Assembly (NCBI GenBank): GCA_937895345.1
Contig: CALAWP010000086.1
Coordinates: forward strand, 1-64,000
Length of the DNA: 64,000 bases
Reading direction: 5' to 3'
DNA from: an uncultured Paenibacillus sp.
Lineage (GTDB): Bacteria; Bacillota; Bacilli; Paenibacillales; Paenibacillaceae
Shown here: positions 42,019 through 49,673 of the stretch, piece by piece
How positions within the stretch are numbered: position 1 is the stretch's first letter
How the letters are laid out: the number at the start of each line of letters is the position of its first letter
Position numbers and translations under genes: made by a program
The notes under the pieces: model-generated
Database searches by the model: none
What the model saw: the letters and a program-made list of their open reading frames with translations, nothing else
What the model was told of the DNA's origin: nothing

Positions 42019-42963
42019 ATGTGGGTTGTCGTATTGTCTGGTGTGGCGATCCTGTTTGTCGCGCTTTATATGCAGCTCCGCAGGTCCATTAGATTGGCTG
42101 CTCGTCATATCAAGGAAATTGTCTCCGATCCTGATACGAACAGGCATATCCACTTGCATTCCCCGGACAAACCGTTGGAAGCGCTGCTGATCGAGGTGAA
42201 CCGAATCTTGTCGGCCAGACAGGCTGACCGAATTGCTCATGAGAGAAGGGAGCAAGAGCTTCGCAGGGAGATATCCAATATGACGCATGATTTGCGTACC
42301 CCGCTCACTTCGATACTCGGTTACATCGAACTGCTCAGGGAGGATCATCCTGCGAATGAGGCAGCCCATCCCTATCTGGACGTCATAGAACGCCGCGCCA
42401 AGGCTTTGCGGTCGCTGATCAACGGATTGTACGACCTGTCGCGGATTGAGGCGCGTGAATACCCTATTCATTTAAAGCAAGTCGACTTACAAGTATTGCT
42501 TAAGCGGGCCATGGCAGATTTTTACCCGGAATTGACGGATGCGGGATTTCAAGTCACCCTTAACCTTGCGGAGGGCGTCTGTCCCGTTATTGCGGATGAA
42601 GAAATCGTCACGCGAATTTATATGAACGTACTGCAAAATGCGCTCAAGCATGGTTGCCGTTATTTGTACGTGTTTCAAGGCGAAAAGGATGGCAATATCG
42701 TAACTATAATATCCAACAAAACGTCAACGTTTCGGGAAGAAGCTTTGCCGCTATTGTTTGAGCGAAGCTTTACAGCAGACCCGGCACGGACAGGGAGCAA
42801 TAGCGGATTGGGGCTGGCGGTTGTGAAAGGTCTGATGCAGCAGATGGGCTTCCGAGTGCATGCAGAGTATCAAACTCCCCTGTTTACGATCGTTTTGAAT
42901 TGGACAAGTATGCAGTCTCAGCAGCATGGAGTTGAAATTCAAAACATTGAACTGGACGAATAG
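42019..42963 (+). CDS. Histidine kinase with minimal sensor
   Basis: A 314-residue kinase: one N-terminal membrane helix (residues 2-20) and no extracellular domain, then H-box SNMTHDLRTPLTSILGY, N-box NVLQNALKHG and G-box NSGLGLAVVKGL. Such sensor-poor kinases usually take their signal from the partner transporter or the membrane. ATG at 42019 is preferred to GTG at 42010, whose spacing to GGAG is too short. Its partner is the regulator at 39559. Confidence 0.88.
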   Translation: MWVVVLSGVAILFVALYMQLRRSIRLAARHIKEIVSDPDTNRHIHLHSPDKPLEALLIEVNRILSARQADRIAHERREQELRREISNMTHDLRTPLTSILGYIELLREDHPANEAAHPYLDVIERRAKALRSLINGLYDLSRIEAREYPIHLKQVDLQVLLKRAMADFYPELTDAGFQVTLNLAEGVCPVIADEEIVTRIYMNVLQNALKHGCRYLYVFQGEKDGNIVTIISNKTSTFREEALPLLFERSFTADPARTGSNSGLGLAVVKGLMQQMGFRVHAEYQTPLFTIVLNWTSMQSQQHGVEIQNIELDE

Positions 42964-42975
42964 GACGAAACTATG

Positions 42976-43225
42976 TATAATAAATCCAAGTGGCAAAAGC
43001 TACATCCCATTTTCCGAAAGGGGAAATTTTAATGTTTGCAGGTGTTCTTAACTCTTAATTGGATATTTTCAGACCGATTCGGGTCCTGTGCGAAGCATGC
43101 GTAGAGTGCTTTGTCATGGAGGCTTAGCTTCGAGGTCTGAATCCTAGAGTTGAGAACATGAGGATTTCCGCCTACATGCATTTATGTTGACGGCCCAATC
43201 ACCGTGCTCTGGCAGCACGGTTTTT
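42976..43225 (+). ncRNA. Candidate structured non-coding RNA, rod-like hairpin with own terminator
   Basis: A TATAAT (42976-42981, preceded by TG) follows the kinase stop; the -35 is poor. Downstream, TGTTCTTAACTCT (43043-43055) pairs with AGAGTTGAGAACA (43146-43158), GGA (43061-43063) with TCC (43142-43144), TTCAGACC (43068-43075) with GGTCTGAA (43134-43141), and CGAAGC (43091-43096) with GCTTCG (43127-43132), forming a nearly continuous rod of about 116 bases. A perfect terminator closes the unit (43201-43227). No coding frame fits. I could not match it to a riboswitch, T-box, 6S, SRP or RNase P RNA. A miniature transposable element with inverted ends is an alternative. Confidence 0.45.
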
Positions 43226-43227
43226 TT
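43201..43227 (+). terminator. Intrinsic terminator
   Basis: ACCGTGCT (43201-43208), loop CTGGC, AGCACGGT (43214-43221), then T-run to 43227. Confidence 0.9.
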
Positions 43228-43407
43228 ATTGCGCATTTCGTGCAATCCGGCATGACCATGCCGATTTGCCGATGCGTCCATGCGAACCGTCCGCTTCGAT
43301 GACGTCGAAACGGAACTGCGGTTTGGCATGGACCTTTCCCGTTGTCGATCCGAATCGCTTAGCCGATGCGGTCGATGCGGGAAAGGCGGGCCGTCGACGC
43401 ACCAACA
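43228..43407 (+). other. Structured leader upstream of mutS2
   Basis: No supported gene. Several self-complementary segments: CGGCAT/ATGCCG (43248-43253, 43258-43263); CCATGCGAACCG with CGGTTTGGCATGG (about 43278-43331), enclosing TTCGA/TCGAA; and CCTTTCCCG/CGGGAAAGG (43333-43341, 43378-43386). The last hairpin is followed by the terminator at 43408. Taken together this looks like a folded 5' leader. Confidence 0.45.
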
Positions 43408-43445
43408 GGGAGGAAACGCACTCGCGTTTCCTCCCTTATTTTTTT
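43408..43445 (+). terminator. Terminator immediately before mutS2 (possible attenuator)
   Basis: Perfect 12-bp stem GGGAGGAAACGC (43408-43419) with GCGTTTCCTCCC (43424-43435), loop ACTC, then TTATTTTTTT. The mutS2 RBS begins 8 bases after the T-run. Confidence 0.9.
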
Positions 43446-43467
43446 AGCCACAAAAGGAGGAAGAAAC

Positions 43468-45459
43468 ATGAACGAACAAACGTTGCAACGGCTGGAGTTT
43501 GACAAGCTGATCGAAATGACGGCTCAATACGCCGTATCTCCGGCGGGCCGCGCGCTGGCGGCGCAAATGAGGCCCAGCGTCAACGCCAAGCAAGTAAGCG
43601 CCTGGTTGACGGAAACGTCGGAAGCGGCCGGACTGCTGGCCGGAGGCGCCAGCATCCCGCTGTCCGCGATGGAAGGGATTGACCCGATCATGGCGCTGCT
43701 GGGCAAAGGGAAAATCTACTCGGAGCAAGAGCTGGAACAGCTGGCCGTATGGTTGACATCCATCGCGCAAATGAAAAAGTATATGAGAGCAAAAAGGGAG
43801 CTCGCTCCCGTTATTGCCTCCTACGCAGAATCGATGCAGGAATGTCCGGATTTGCGGGAAGAGCTCGCGCGGTGCATCCGTTTCGGCGCGTTAACCGACG
43901 AGGCGAGCCCCGATCTGGCGTATATTCGCCGTCACATGGCGGCGGCGGAGGACAAGATCGGCCGCCGCATGGAACACGCGCTCGGCAAATACCGTACGTT
44001 CCTGCAGGAAACTGTCATAAGCAAACGGCGAAACCGGTTTGTGCTTGCGGTCAAGCGGGAACATCGCAAGGCGGTGCCGGGCACGGTGCTGGACGAATCG
44101 GCGAGCGGCCAAACGCTGTTCGTGGAGCCGGTGGACGTTGCCGATTTGCAGGAAGAGCTTCAGCAATGGAAATTGGCAGAGGAAAGGGAAAGAACGGCCG
44201 TATTGGCCCGTTTGTCGCAGCTGGCCGAACGCCGCGAGCCGGAACTGCAAATTAATATGCAGGCTATGGCTTCCTTCGACTTTATTACGGCAAGAGCCAA
44301 AGTGTCGCGAAGCTACGAAGGACAGGCGGCCAAGCTGTCCGATCGGGCCGTCATTCGTCTAAAGGGGGCGCGCCATCCGCTGCTCGGAGCGGGCTGCGTA
44401 CCGTTTGACGCGGAGCTCGGCCTGAACTGGAAGCAGTTAGTCATTACGGGACCGAATACCGGAGGCAAGACGATTACGCTGAAGACGATCGGTCTGCTGG
44501 CGTTGATGACGCAGTCCGGACTGCTCATTCCCGCGGATCCGGGCAGCGAGCTGGGCGTCTTTGAGCATGTTGTGGCGGATGTAGGCGACGGGCAAAGTCT
44601 GGAGCAGTCGCTCAGCACGTTTTCGTCCCATATATCCGTCTTGAGGGAAATGCTGGCATGCGCCGGCCCCCGTTCGCTGCTGCTGCTCGACGAACTTGCC
44701 GCCGGGACCGATCCGTCGGAAGGGATCGCCTTGTCCATCTCGGTGCTGGAAACGCTGCTGGAACGGGGAGCTTTGACGGCGGCGACGACGCATTTTAACG
44801 AAATCAAGCAATTCGCTTCCCGCACGCCCGGCTGTCAAAACGGCAAAATGGCGTTTGATCCCGATACGCTGCGGCCGCTATATCGGCTCGAGATCGGGGA
44901 AGCGGGAGACAGTCACGCCTTTGCGATCGCCCGCCGCTTCGGCTTGCCGGAATCGGTCTTGCAGCGCGCCGAGGAGCTGCTCCGCCGCAAACACGGCAGC
45001 GAAGCTCCCGTCTCCGGCATCGACGCAGACGACAAGGGCGATGACGGGATGCAAGCGGGCTTGACGCCGTCGTCGAAGGGGTCGAAAGGGCCGGACATTC
45101 CGGCGAGCCGCACGCCGGAAGGCGATTCCGGTCCCGGTGCCGGGCAGGCGGAAGCGCCGGTGCGGAGGTCTTTTCAAAAAGGGGATTCGGTGTGGATCTA
45201 CCCGCTCAAGAGGGCCGGCATCGTCTATGTGCCCGAGGACGAACGCGGCAACGTGACCGTACAGGTCAAAGGGGAAAAGCTCGTATTCAACCGGAAGCGG
45301 CTGAAGCCGTATATTCCAAGGCATAAGCTGTATCCGGGCGAGGATTACGATCTGGATATCGTGTTCGAGTCGAAGGAGCACCGCAAGCTTCGCCATGCGA
45401 TGAAGCGCAAGCACGTCGAGGGAGCGCAGATTGTTATGCCGCCCGATCGTCCATCCTAA
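43468..45459 (+). CDS. MutS2-like ATPase without Smr nuclease domain
   Basis: A 663-residue MutS2-family protein. Core domain motifs: Walker A GPNTGGKTITLKT (about residue 327), DVGDGQSLEQSLSTFSSH, and Walker B LLLLDELAAGTDPSEG (about 403). A KOW-like segment (about 568-614) is present. Full MutS2 proteins are about 780 residues and end in an Smr endonuclease domain; here the protein stops after YDLDIVFESKEHRKLRHAMK and the expected Smr motifs are absent. It might act as a ribosome-collision or recombination-intermediate ATPase without nuclease. ATG at 43468 follows AAAGGAGG; longer frames would start upstream of the terminator. The stop overlaps the convergent thiN stop. Confidence 0.88.
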   Translation: MNEQTLQRLEFDKLIEMTAQYAVSPAGRALAAQMRPSVNAKQVSAWLTETSEAAGLLAGGASIPLSAMEGIDPIMALLGKGKIYSEQELEQLAVWLTSIAQMKKYMRAKRELAPVIASYAESMQECPDLREELARCIRFGALTDEASPDLAYIRRHMAAAEDKIGRRMEHALGKYRTFLQETVISKRRNRFVLAVKREHRKAVPGTVLDESASGQTLFVEPVDVADLQEELQQWKLAEERERTAVLARLSQLAERREPELQINMQAMASFDFITARAKVSRSYEGQAAKLSDRAVIRLKGARHPLLGAGCVPFDAELGLNWKQLVITGPNTGGKTITLKTIGLLALMTQSGLLIPADPGSELGVFEHVVADVGDGQSLEQSLSTFSSHISVLREMLACAGPRSLLLLDELAAGTDPSEGIALSISVLETLLERGALTAATTHFNEIKQFASRTPGCQNGKMAFDPDTLRPLYRLEIGEAGDSHAFAIARRFGLPESVLQRAEELLRRKHGSEAPVSGIDADDKGDDGMQAGLTPSSKGSKGPDIPASRTPEGDSGPGAGQAEAPVRRSFQKGDSVWIYPLKRAGIVYVPEDERGNVTVQVKGEKLVFNRKRLKPYIPRHKLYPGEDYDLDIVFESKEHRKLRHAMKRKHVEGAQIVMPPDRPS

Positions 45460-46094
45460 TCCCGGCTTTCGATGATTAGGAGCCGGCCTTCCCGAATGCC
45501 GATCGTTCCTTGCGCCTCCTCAAGCACATTGCTGATGCCGAGCGACTGGCCGATTGAGAGCGTCGCATCGTTTAGAGGATAGCGGAAGCCCTGCAGCGTA
45601 ATGCCTTCGACCGTCGGCGACAGCGGCAGCAAAGAAATATGGGTAAAGCCGCTTCGCTCGATGGTCAGAGTGCCGTCGGTCGCCCGGATCCGGTTGTTGC
45701 GGTCTGTTATAGCTGCCGGGACGCCTCGGTCGAGAGCCAGCGCGAGCAGATGCACATTGGCCAAGGAATGGTCGAACCGGCTGCCGAGAGCGCCCAGCAT
45801 TACAATCTCGGACGGATTCATGTCCAAGGCGTGGCGGAAGGCCAGCTCCGTATCGGTATAATCTTTGTCGACGGCGTCGCAGCCGATAAATCGGACGCTT
45901 CGCTCGCGGATGAGCTGCAATTGCGGATCGGAGACGGAATCGAAATCGCCGATCGCCGCGTCAGGAACGAATCCGTGTTCAAGCAAAAAAGCGGCGCCGC
46001 TGTCGGCGCCGATCAAGTAATGTCCGGCACGGATCACGTCCAGCGCCCATTCGCCCAGACGGCCGCCGCTGCATATGACAATTCGTTGGTACAT
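45456..46094 (-). CDS. thiN: Thiamine diphosphokinase
   Basis: Converts thiamine to thiamine diphosphate using ATP. Motifs GADSGAAFLL, GDFDSVS, DKDYTDTE and LGALGSRFDHSLAN are characteristic. Length is normal (212 residues). The product is the cofactor of the pyruvate dehydrogenase E1 encoded about 2.5 kb away, though no shared operon is implied. Convergent with the MutS2-like gene, with stop codons overlapping. Confidence 0.94.
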   Translation of the reverse strand: MYQRIVICSGGRLGEWALDVIRAGHYLIGADSGAAFLLEHGFVPDAAIGDFDSVSDPQLQLIRERSVRFIGCDAVDKDYTDTELAFRHALDMNPSEIVMLGALGSRFDHSLANVHLLALALDRGVPAAITDRNNRIRATDGTLTIERSGFTHISLLPLSPTVEGITLQGFRYPLNDATLSIGQSLGISNVLEEAQGTIGIREGRLLIIESRD

Positions 46095-46368
46095 GCTCTT
46101 GCGTCTTCCTTTCCTTCGGTCGCTGCATGAGGGAGCGGAACTGCAAAATGCGTTTTCCGGCTCCCATCGACAAGTATAGCGCGTTCGGCGACCTCGGACA
46201 ACGGCCGCTTTCGGCCATCGTTCCGTTGATGAAATCCGAATTTCCGCGGCAAGTTAAAAACTATGCGGAAAAATGTCGTTGCGCCGGCATGGGCTCGCGG
46301 ATAAAATGAGAAAGGATGCATGGCGTCCGGCAGGGCGTTATTAGGACGGGAAGCGAGGAAAGTCGGCC

Positions 46369-47052
46369 GTGAACATGGACATATTCAGCGTCTTCAGCTT
46401 GATCGGCACCATCGCGTTTGCGGTAAGCGGCGCGGTTGTGGCGATGGAAGAAGAATACGACATTTTGGGCGTTTACGTATTGGGTTTGGTCACCGCATTC
46501 GGCGGCGGCGTCGTGCGCAATTTGCTGATCGGCATGCCCGTGACGACGTTGTGGAGTCAAGGATATTTGCTGAAGACGGCGATCATCGCGATGACGATCG
46601 CGTTTATGCTTCCCGTCAGATGGATTTTGCGCTGGAGAAGGAGCGAAGCGTTTTTTGACGCGATCGGCTTGTCCGCGTTTGCGATTCAAGGGGCTCTGTA
46701 TGCGACCGAGATGGGGCATCCGCTGAGCGCCGTTCTTGTGGCCGCGATGCTGACAGGCATTGGAGGCGGCATCATTCGCGATGTGCTGGCGGGACGGAAG
46801 CCGCTGGTGCTCAAGGACGAGATTTATGCGGTATGGGCGATGCTGGCCGGTCTTGCCGTCGGCATGGGCTGGTTTCGGACGCCGATGGAGCTGCTGCTGC
46901 TGTTCGGGCTGGTCATTTTGTTCCGCATGCTGTCGGTCTACTTCAAGTGGAAGCTGCCGCGGCGTTCGCTGAAAGGGGCGTTTGCCGCTTCGGCCGCCGC
47001 AAGTCAAAAGAAGAAACAAAAACTGCTGGGAAAAGAGGAGAATGAACGGTGA
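46369..47052 (+). CDS. Trimeric intracellular cation (TRIC) channel family protein
   Basis: A 227-residue membrane protein with two repeats of three helices plus one more. GLVTAFGGGVVRNLLIG and MLTGIGGGIIRDVLAG are the paired glycine-rich TRIC motifs. Bacterial TRIC proteins (formerly UPF0126, like YvgT) are trimeric, K+-permeable channels. GTG at 46369 or ATG at 46375 could start it; GAGGAA is upstream. Overlaps the next gene by four bases. Confidence 0.9.
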   Translation: MNMDIFSVFSLIGTIAFAVSGAVVAMEEEYDILGVYVLGLVTAFGGGVVRNLLIGMPVTTLWSQGYLLKTAIIAMTIAFMLPVRWILRWRRSEAFFDAIGLSAFAIQGALYATEMGHPLSAVLVAAMLTGIGGGIIRDVLAGRKPLVLKDEIYAVWAMLAGLAVGMGWFRTPMELLLLFGLVILFRMLSVYFKWKLPRRSLKGAFAASAAASQKKKQKLLGKEENER

Positions 47053-47543
47053 AAGCGCGCGTTATGTTTTTGTGTCTCGGCAACATTTGCCGATCGCCGA
47101 TGGCGGAAGCGGTCATGCGCGATCTGATCGCAAAGGAAGGGTTGGCGGATGAAATCGAAGTCGATTCCGCGGGAACGGGCGACTGGCATATCGGCCGTCC
47201 GCCGCACGAAGGGACGCGCCGGCAGCTGGACGCAAACGGGATCTCTTATGATGGAATAAGCGCGCGCCAAATTCGGGCAAGCGATTTGGACCGGTTTACG
47301 CATATCGTATGCATGGACACGAATAATTTGCGCGACGCCCGCAAGCTGCTGCAAGCGCACCGGACGAAGGGCGGCGAGTCTTCCGCCGAGCTGTTCGCGT
47401 TTATGGAGCTGCTGCCGGACAGAGGAGAGGCCGACGTGCCCGACCCTTATTACAGCGGCAACTTCGAATATGTCTTCGAATTGGTGCAGGATGGCTGCTG
47501 CAAGCTGCTCGAACGTATCAAAGCCGGTTCCGTCGAAGGCTGA
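47049..47543 (+). CDS. Low-molecular-weight protein tyrosine phosphatase
   Basis: A 164-residue phosphatase with the active site loop CLGNICRS (CX5R) at the N-terminus and the general-acid Asp in VPDPYYSG. Related to B. subtilis YfkJ and YwlE, which dephosphorylate tyrosine or arginine residues; the second residue after Cys-Leu-Gly-Asn is Ile rather than Thr, which favours tyrosine specificity over arginine. GTG start overlaps the TRIC gene stop. Confidence 0.92.
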   Translation: MKARVMFLCLGNICRSPMAEAVMRDLIAKEGLADEIEVDSAGTGDWHIGRPPHEGTRRQLDANGISYDGISARQIRASDLDRFTHIVCMDTNNLRDARKLLQAHRTKGGESSAELFAFMELLPDRGEADVPDPYYSGNFEYVFELVQDGCCKLLERIKAGSVEG

Positions 47544-47569
47544 GCCTTTGCCGGGACCGGCTTTTTTTA
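47521..47569 (+). terminator. Terminator at the end of the phosphatase gene
   Basis: AAGCCGGTTCC (47521-47531) pairs with GGGACCGGCTT (47553-47563, one G-T pair), followed by seven T. The stem begins inside the coding sequence. Confidence 0.8.
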
Positions 47570-48304
47570 TTCCTTGTCGATAAAATAGGCGAGCGCCGCC
47601 GGAATTTCCTGCTGCCAGAAGCCCCACTGGTGCTTGCCGTCCTTTTCCTCGTAATAGACCGACGCTCCGCGCTGCTCCAGCAGCGAACGGGCGCTGCGGT
47701 TGAGCTCGACGAAATTGTATACGCCGCGGTCCGTTTCGTAAGCCGTTTCCTGCAGTCCTACGATCATGTAGATTTCGATGCCTTCCAGATCGCGGTAGGA
47801 TGCCACAATGTCGCGCGAAGCGCCGTAATAGGCGCCGGACAGAGACAGAACACGGTGAAACAGCTGCGGATAAGCCAGCGCCAGATGGAGGCAAACCGTG
47901 CCGCCCAGCGAATCGCCGGCGAGCAGCCGGTGCTCCGGCTCGCGTCTGACCGGATACTTTTCTTCAATATAAGGGAGAAGCTCTTCCGCAAAAAATTTCA
48001 GGTAGGCGTCGTGCCGCGAACCGTCGGGAGCGTATTCCTCGGTACGCAGCTTTTTGTCGACGTCGACGCCCACAATAATGAACGGTTCAAGCCCTTCGTC
48101 CAGAATGAGCCGGGTGGCGGTCGTCGCCACGCGTCCGAAGTTGAAGAAATCTTCGCCGTCCTGGCAAAAGACGACGGGATAACTGAGCACCTCGTTGTAG
48201 CCGGGCGGCAAAAAAATGCGGAGAGGGCGGCTTCCTTCCGGCAAATGCCGGCTCGGCACGGTTTCCCGCAAAATGGTTCGTTTCAAATAACGGTCGTCAG
48301 TCAT
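47567..48304 (-). CDS. Esterase-family alpha/beta hydrolase
   Basis: A 245-residue Fes/esterase-D-like hydrolase. Nucleophile Ser in AGDSLGG, oxyanion region in YNEVLSYPVVFCQDGEDFF, likely His in GKHQWGFW. Members cleave esters such as siderophore lactones; none of the substrates can be assigned here. ATG at 48304 follows AAAGGAG by eight bases; the upstream ATG at 48358 lacks an RBS. Confidence 0.85.
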   Translation of the reverse strand: MTDDRYLKRTILRETVPSRHLPEGSRPLRIFLPPGYNEVLSYPVVFCQDGEDFFNFGRVATTATRLILDEGLEPFIIVGVDVDKKLRTEEYAPDGSRHDAYLKFFAEELLPYIEEKYPVRREPEHRLLAGDSLGGTVCLHLALAYPQLFHRVLSLSGAYYGASRDIVASYRDLEGIEIYMIVGLQETAYETDRGVYNFVELNRSARSLLEQRGASVYYEEKDGKHQWGFWQQEIPAALAYFIDKE

Positions 48305-48401
48305 CGGTTGCAGCTCCTTTTGGCAATTGAATGGAATGCCGCCGTTGTGGGCAAACAATAGAAGGTGAAGAAGGATAGGTTGCCTGGCGGCGACTTGTAT
48401 T

Positions 48402-48455
48402 ATTCTGTTACAGTCGATTTAACACTCTGTAGCATATACAATTTCTTAACAGAAT
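48402..48455. promoter_or_regulatory. Nine-base inverted repeat upstream of pdhA
   Basis: ATTCTGTTA (48402-48410) and TAACAGAAT (48447-48455) are perfect complements, 36 bases apart, about 45 bases upstream of the pdhA -35. An inner TGTTA-N9-TAACA also occurs. Could be an operator for the divergent esterase or pdh genes; spacing does not fit GlnR. Confidence 0.4.
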
Positions 48456-48498
48456 CAACGAAAGAAGCGAAAAAACAACGGTTTTTTTGTTTTTTGCT

Positions 48499-48528
48499 TT
48501 GACCATTTTCGTTAAACAGGTTTATAAT
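48499..48528 (+). promoter_or_regulatory. pdhABCD promoter
   Basis: TTGACC (48499-48504), 18 bases, TATAAT (48523-48528), preceded by A/T-rich sequence that may serve as an UP element. Confidence 0.8.
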
Positions 48529-48585
48529 AATTCTATAACAGAGGCATTCGATTTTCAAATATTTCGATCGAGGTGAGCGTTCATT

Positions 48586-49653
48586 ATGAGCAAACTGCCG
48601 TACGAAGTTTATACGGAACCGGTGACCCCGCTTTCCGTTCTGTCGCTTGACGGGGAAGTCGTCAATCCGGATCTGATGCCGGAGCTTACGGATGAGCAAT
48701 TGAAAGAAATTATGTACCGCATGGTGTTTACGCGCACATGGGACGAGCGCGCCGTCAATCTCGGCCGTCAGGGCCGTCTCGGCTTTTACGCTCCCGTGTC
48801 GGGTCAGGAAGCATCCATGGTCGGCAGCGAATACGCGCTGAACAAGGACGATTTTATTTGCCCGGGCTATCGCGACATGCCGCAGCTCGTCTGGCACGGA
48901 CTTCCGTTGTACCAGGCGTTTCTATATTCCCGCGGCCATCAGCACGGCGGACAAATTCCGGAAGACGTGCATGTTCTGATGCCGCAAATCATTATCGGCG
49001 CTCAAATTTTGCATGCGACCGGCGTAGCCATGGCATTCAAGAAGAAAAACGAGAAGCGCGTCGTCATTACGTATACGGGCGACGGCGGTTCTTCCGAGGG
49101 CGATTTCTACGAAGGCTTGAACTTTGCAGGCGTATACAAGCTGCCCGTCATTTATGCGGTCCAAAACAACGGCTACGCTATTACGACGCCGTTCTCCAAG
49201 CAAACGGCGGCGTTGTCGATCGCGCATAAAGCGGTTGCGGCCGGCATCCGCGGCGTGCAGGTGGACGGCATGGACGTACTGGCCGTCATCAAGGCGGTTC
49301 GCGACGCGGCCGAGCACGGACGCAACGGAGACGGCGCAACGCTGATCGAGCTGCTGACGTACCGCTTCCGCCCGCACTCCATGGCGGACGACGCGACGAA
49401 GTACCGCACGAAGGAAGAAGAAGCGGAATGGGCGCTCAAAGACCCGCTGATCCGGTTCGGCAAGTTTTTGGAGAACAAAGGGCTTTGGACGGAAGAAGAT
49501 ACGAACCGCGTGAAAGAAGAAGCGAAAGCCGCCGTTAACGAGCATATCAAAAAAGCCGAGGCGACGGAAAAAATGACGGTGGCGGGATTGATCGACTCGA
49601 TGTTCGAAACGACGCCGCAGCATCTCGAAGAACAGAAAGCCGATTTTCAATAA
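48586..49653 (+). CDS. pdhA: Pyruvate dehydrogenase E1 alpha subunit
   Basis: With PdhB forms the thiamine-diphosphate-dependent E1 that decarboxylates pyruvate. The TDP motif GDGGSSEGDFYEGLNFAG through VQNNGYAI is present, as is YRFRPHSMADD (phosphorylation-loop region of the family). 355 residues. First gene of pdhABCD with a GAGGTGA RBS. Related branched-chain E1 alpha proteins are similar, but the conserved operon and sequence favour pyruvate. Confidence 0.95.
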   Translation: MSKLPYEVYTEPVTPLSVLSLDGEVVNPDLMPELTDEQLKEIMYRMVFTRTWDERAVNLGRQGRLGFYAPVSGQEASMVGSEYALNKDDFICPGYRDMPQLVWHGLPLYQAFLYSRGHQHGGQIPEDVHVLMPQIIIGAQILHATGVAMAFKKKNEKRVVITYTGDGGSSEGDFYEGLNFAGVYKLPVIYAVQNNGYAITTPFSKQTAALSIAHKAVAAGIRGVQVDGMDVLAVIKAVRDAAEHGRNGDGATLIELLTYRFRPHSMADDATKYRTKEEEAEWALKDPLIRFGKFLENKGLWTEEDTNRVKEEAKAAVNEHIKKAEATEKMTVAGLIDSMFETTPQHLEEQKADFQ

Positions 49654-49673
49654 GCAGGGAGGAGCAAACGACC

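Noticed and set aside
43043..43225. RNase P, SRP or T-box RNA
   Set aside because: GTTCTTAAC and GGGTCCTG echo RNase P and SRP RNA, but the conserved cores (e.g. GGAAGGAAGC of SRP, GGTGGNACCGCG of T-boxes) are absent and the length is wrong.
43266..43502. 78-residue frame over the mutS2 leader
   Set aside because: It crosses a perfect terminator and the mutS2 RBS, has no RBS of its own and no family resemblance.
48406..48424. GlnR/TnrA box before pdhA
   Set aside because: TGTTA and TAACA halves are nine bases apart instead of seven.
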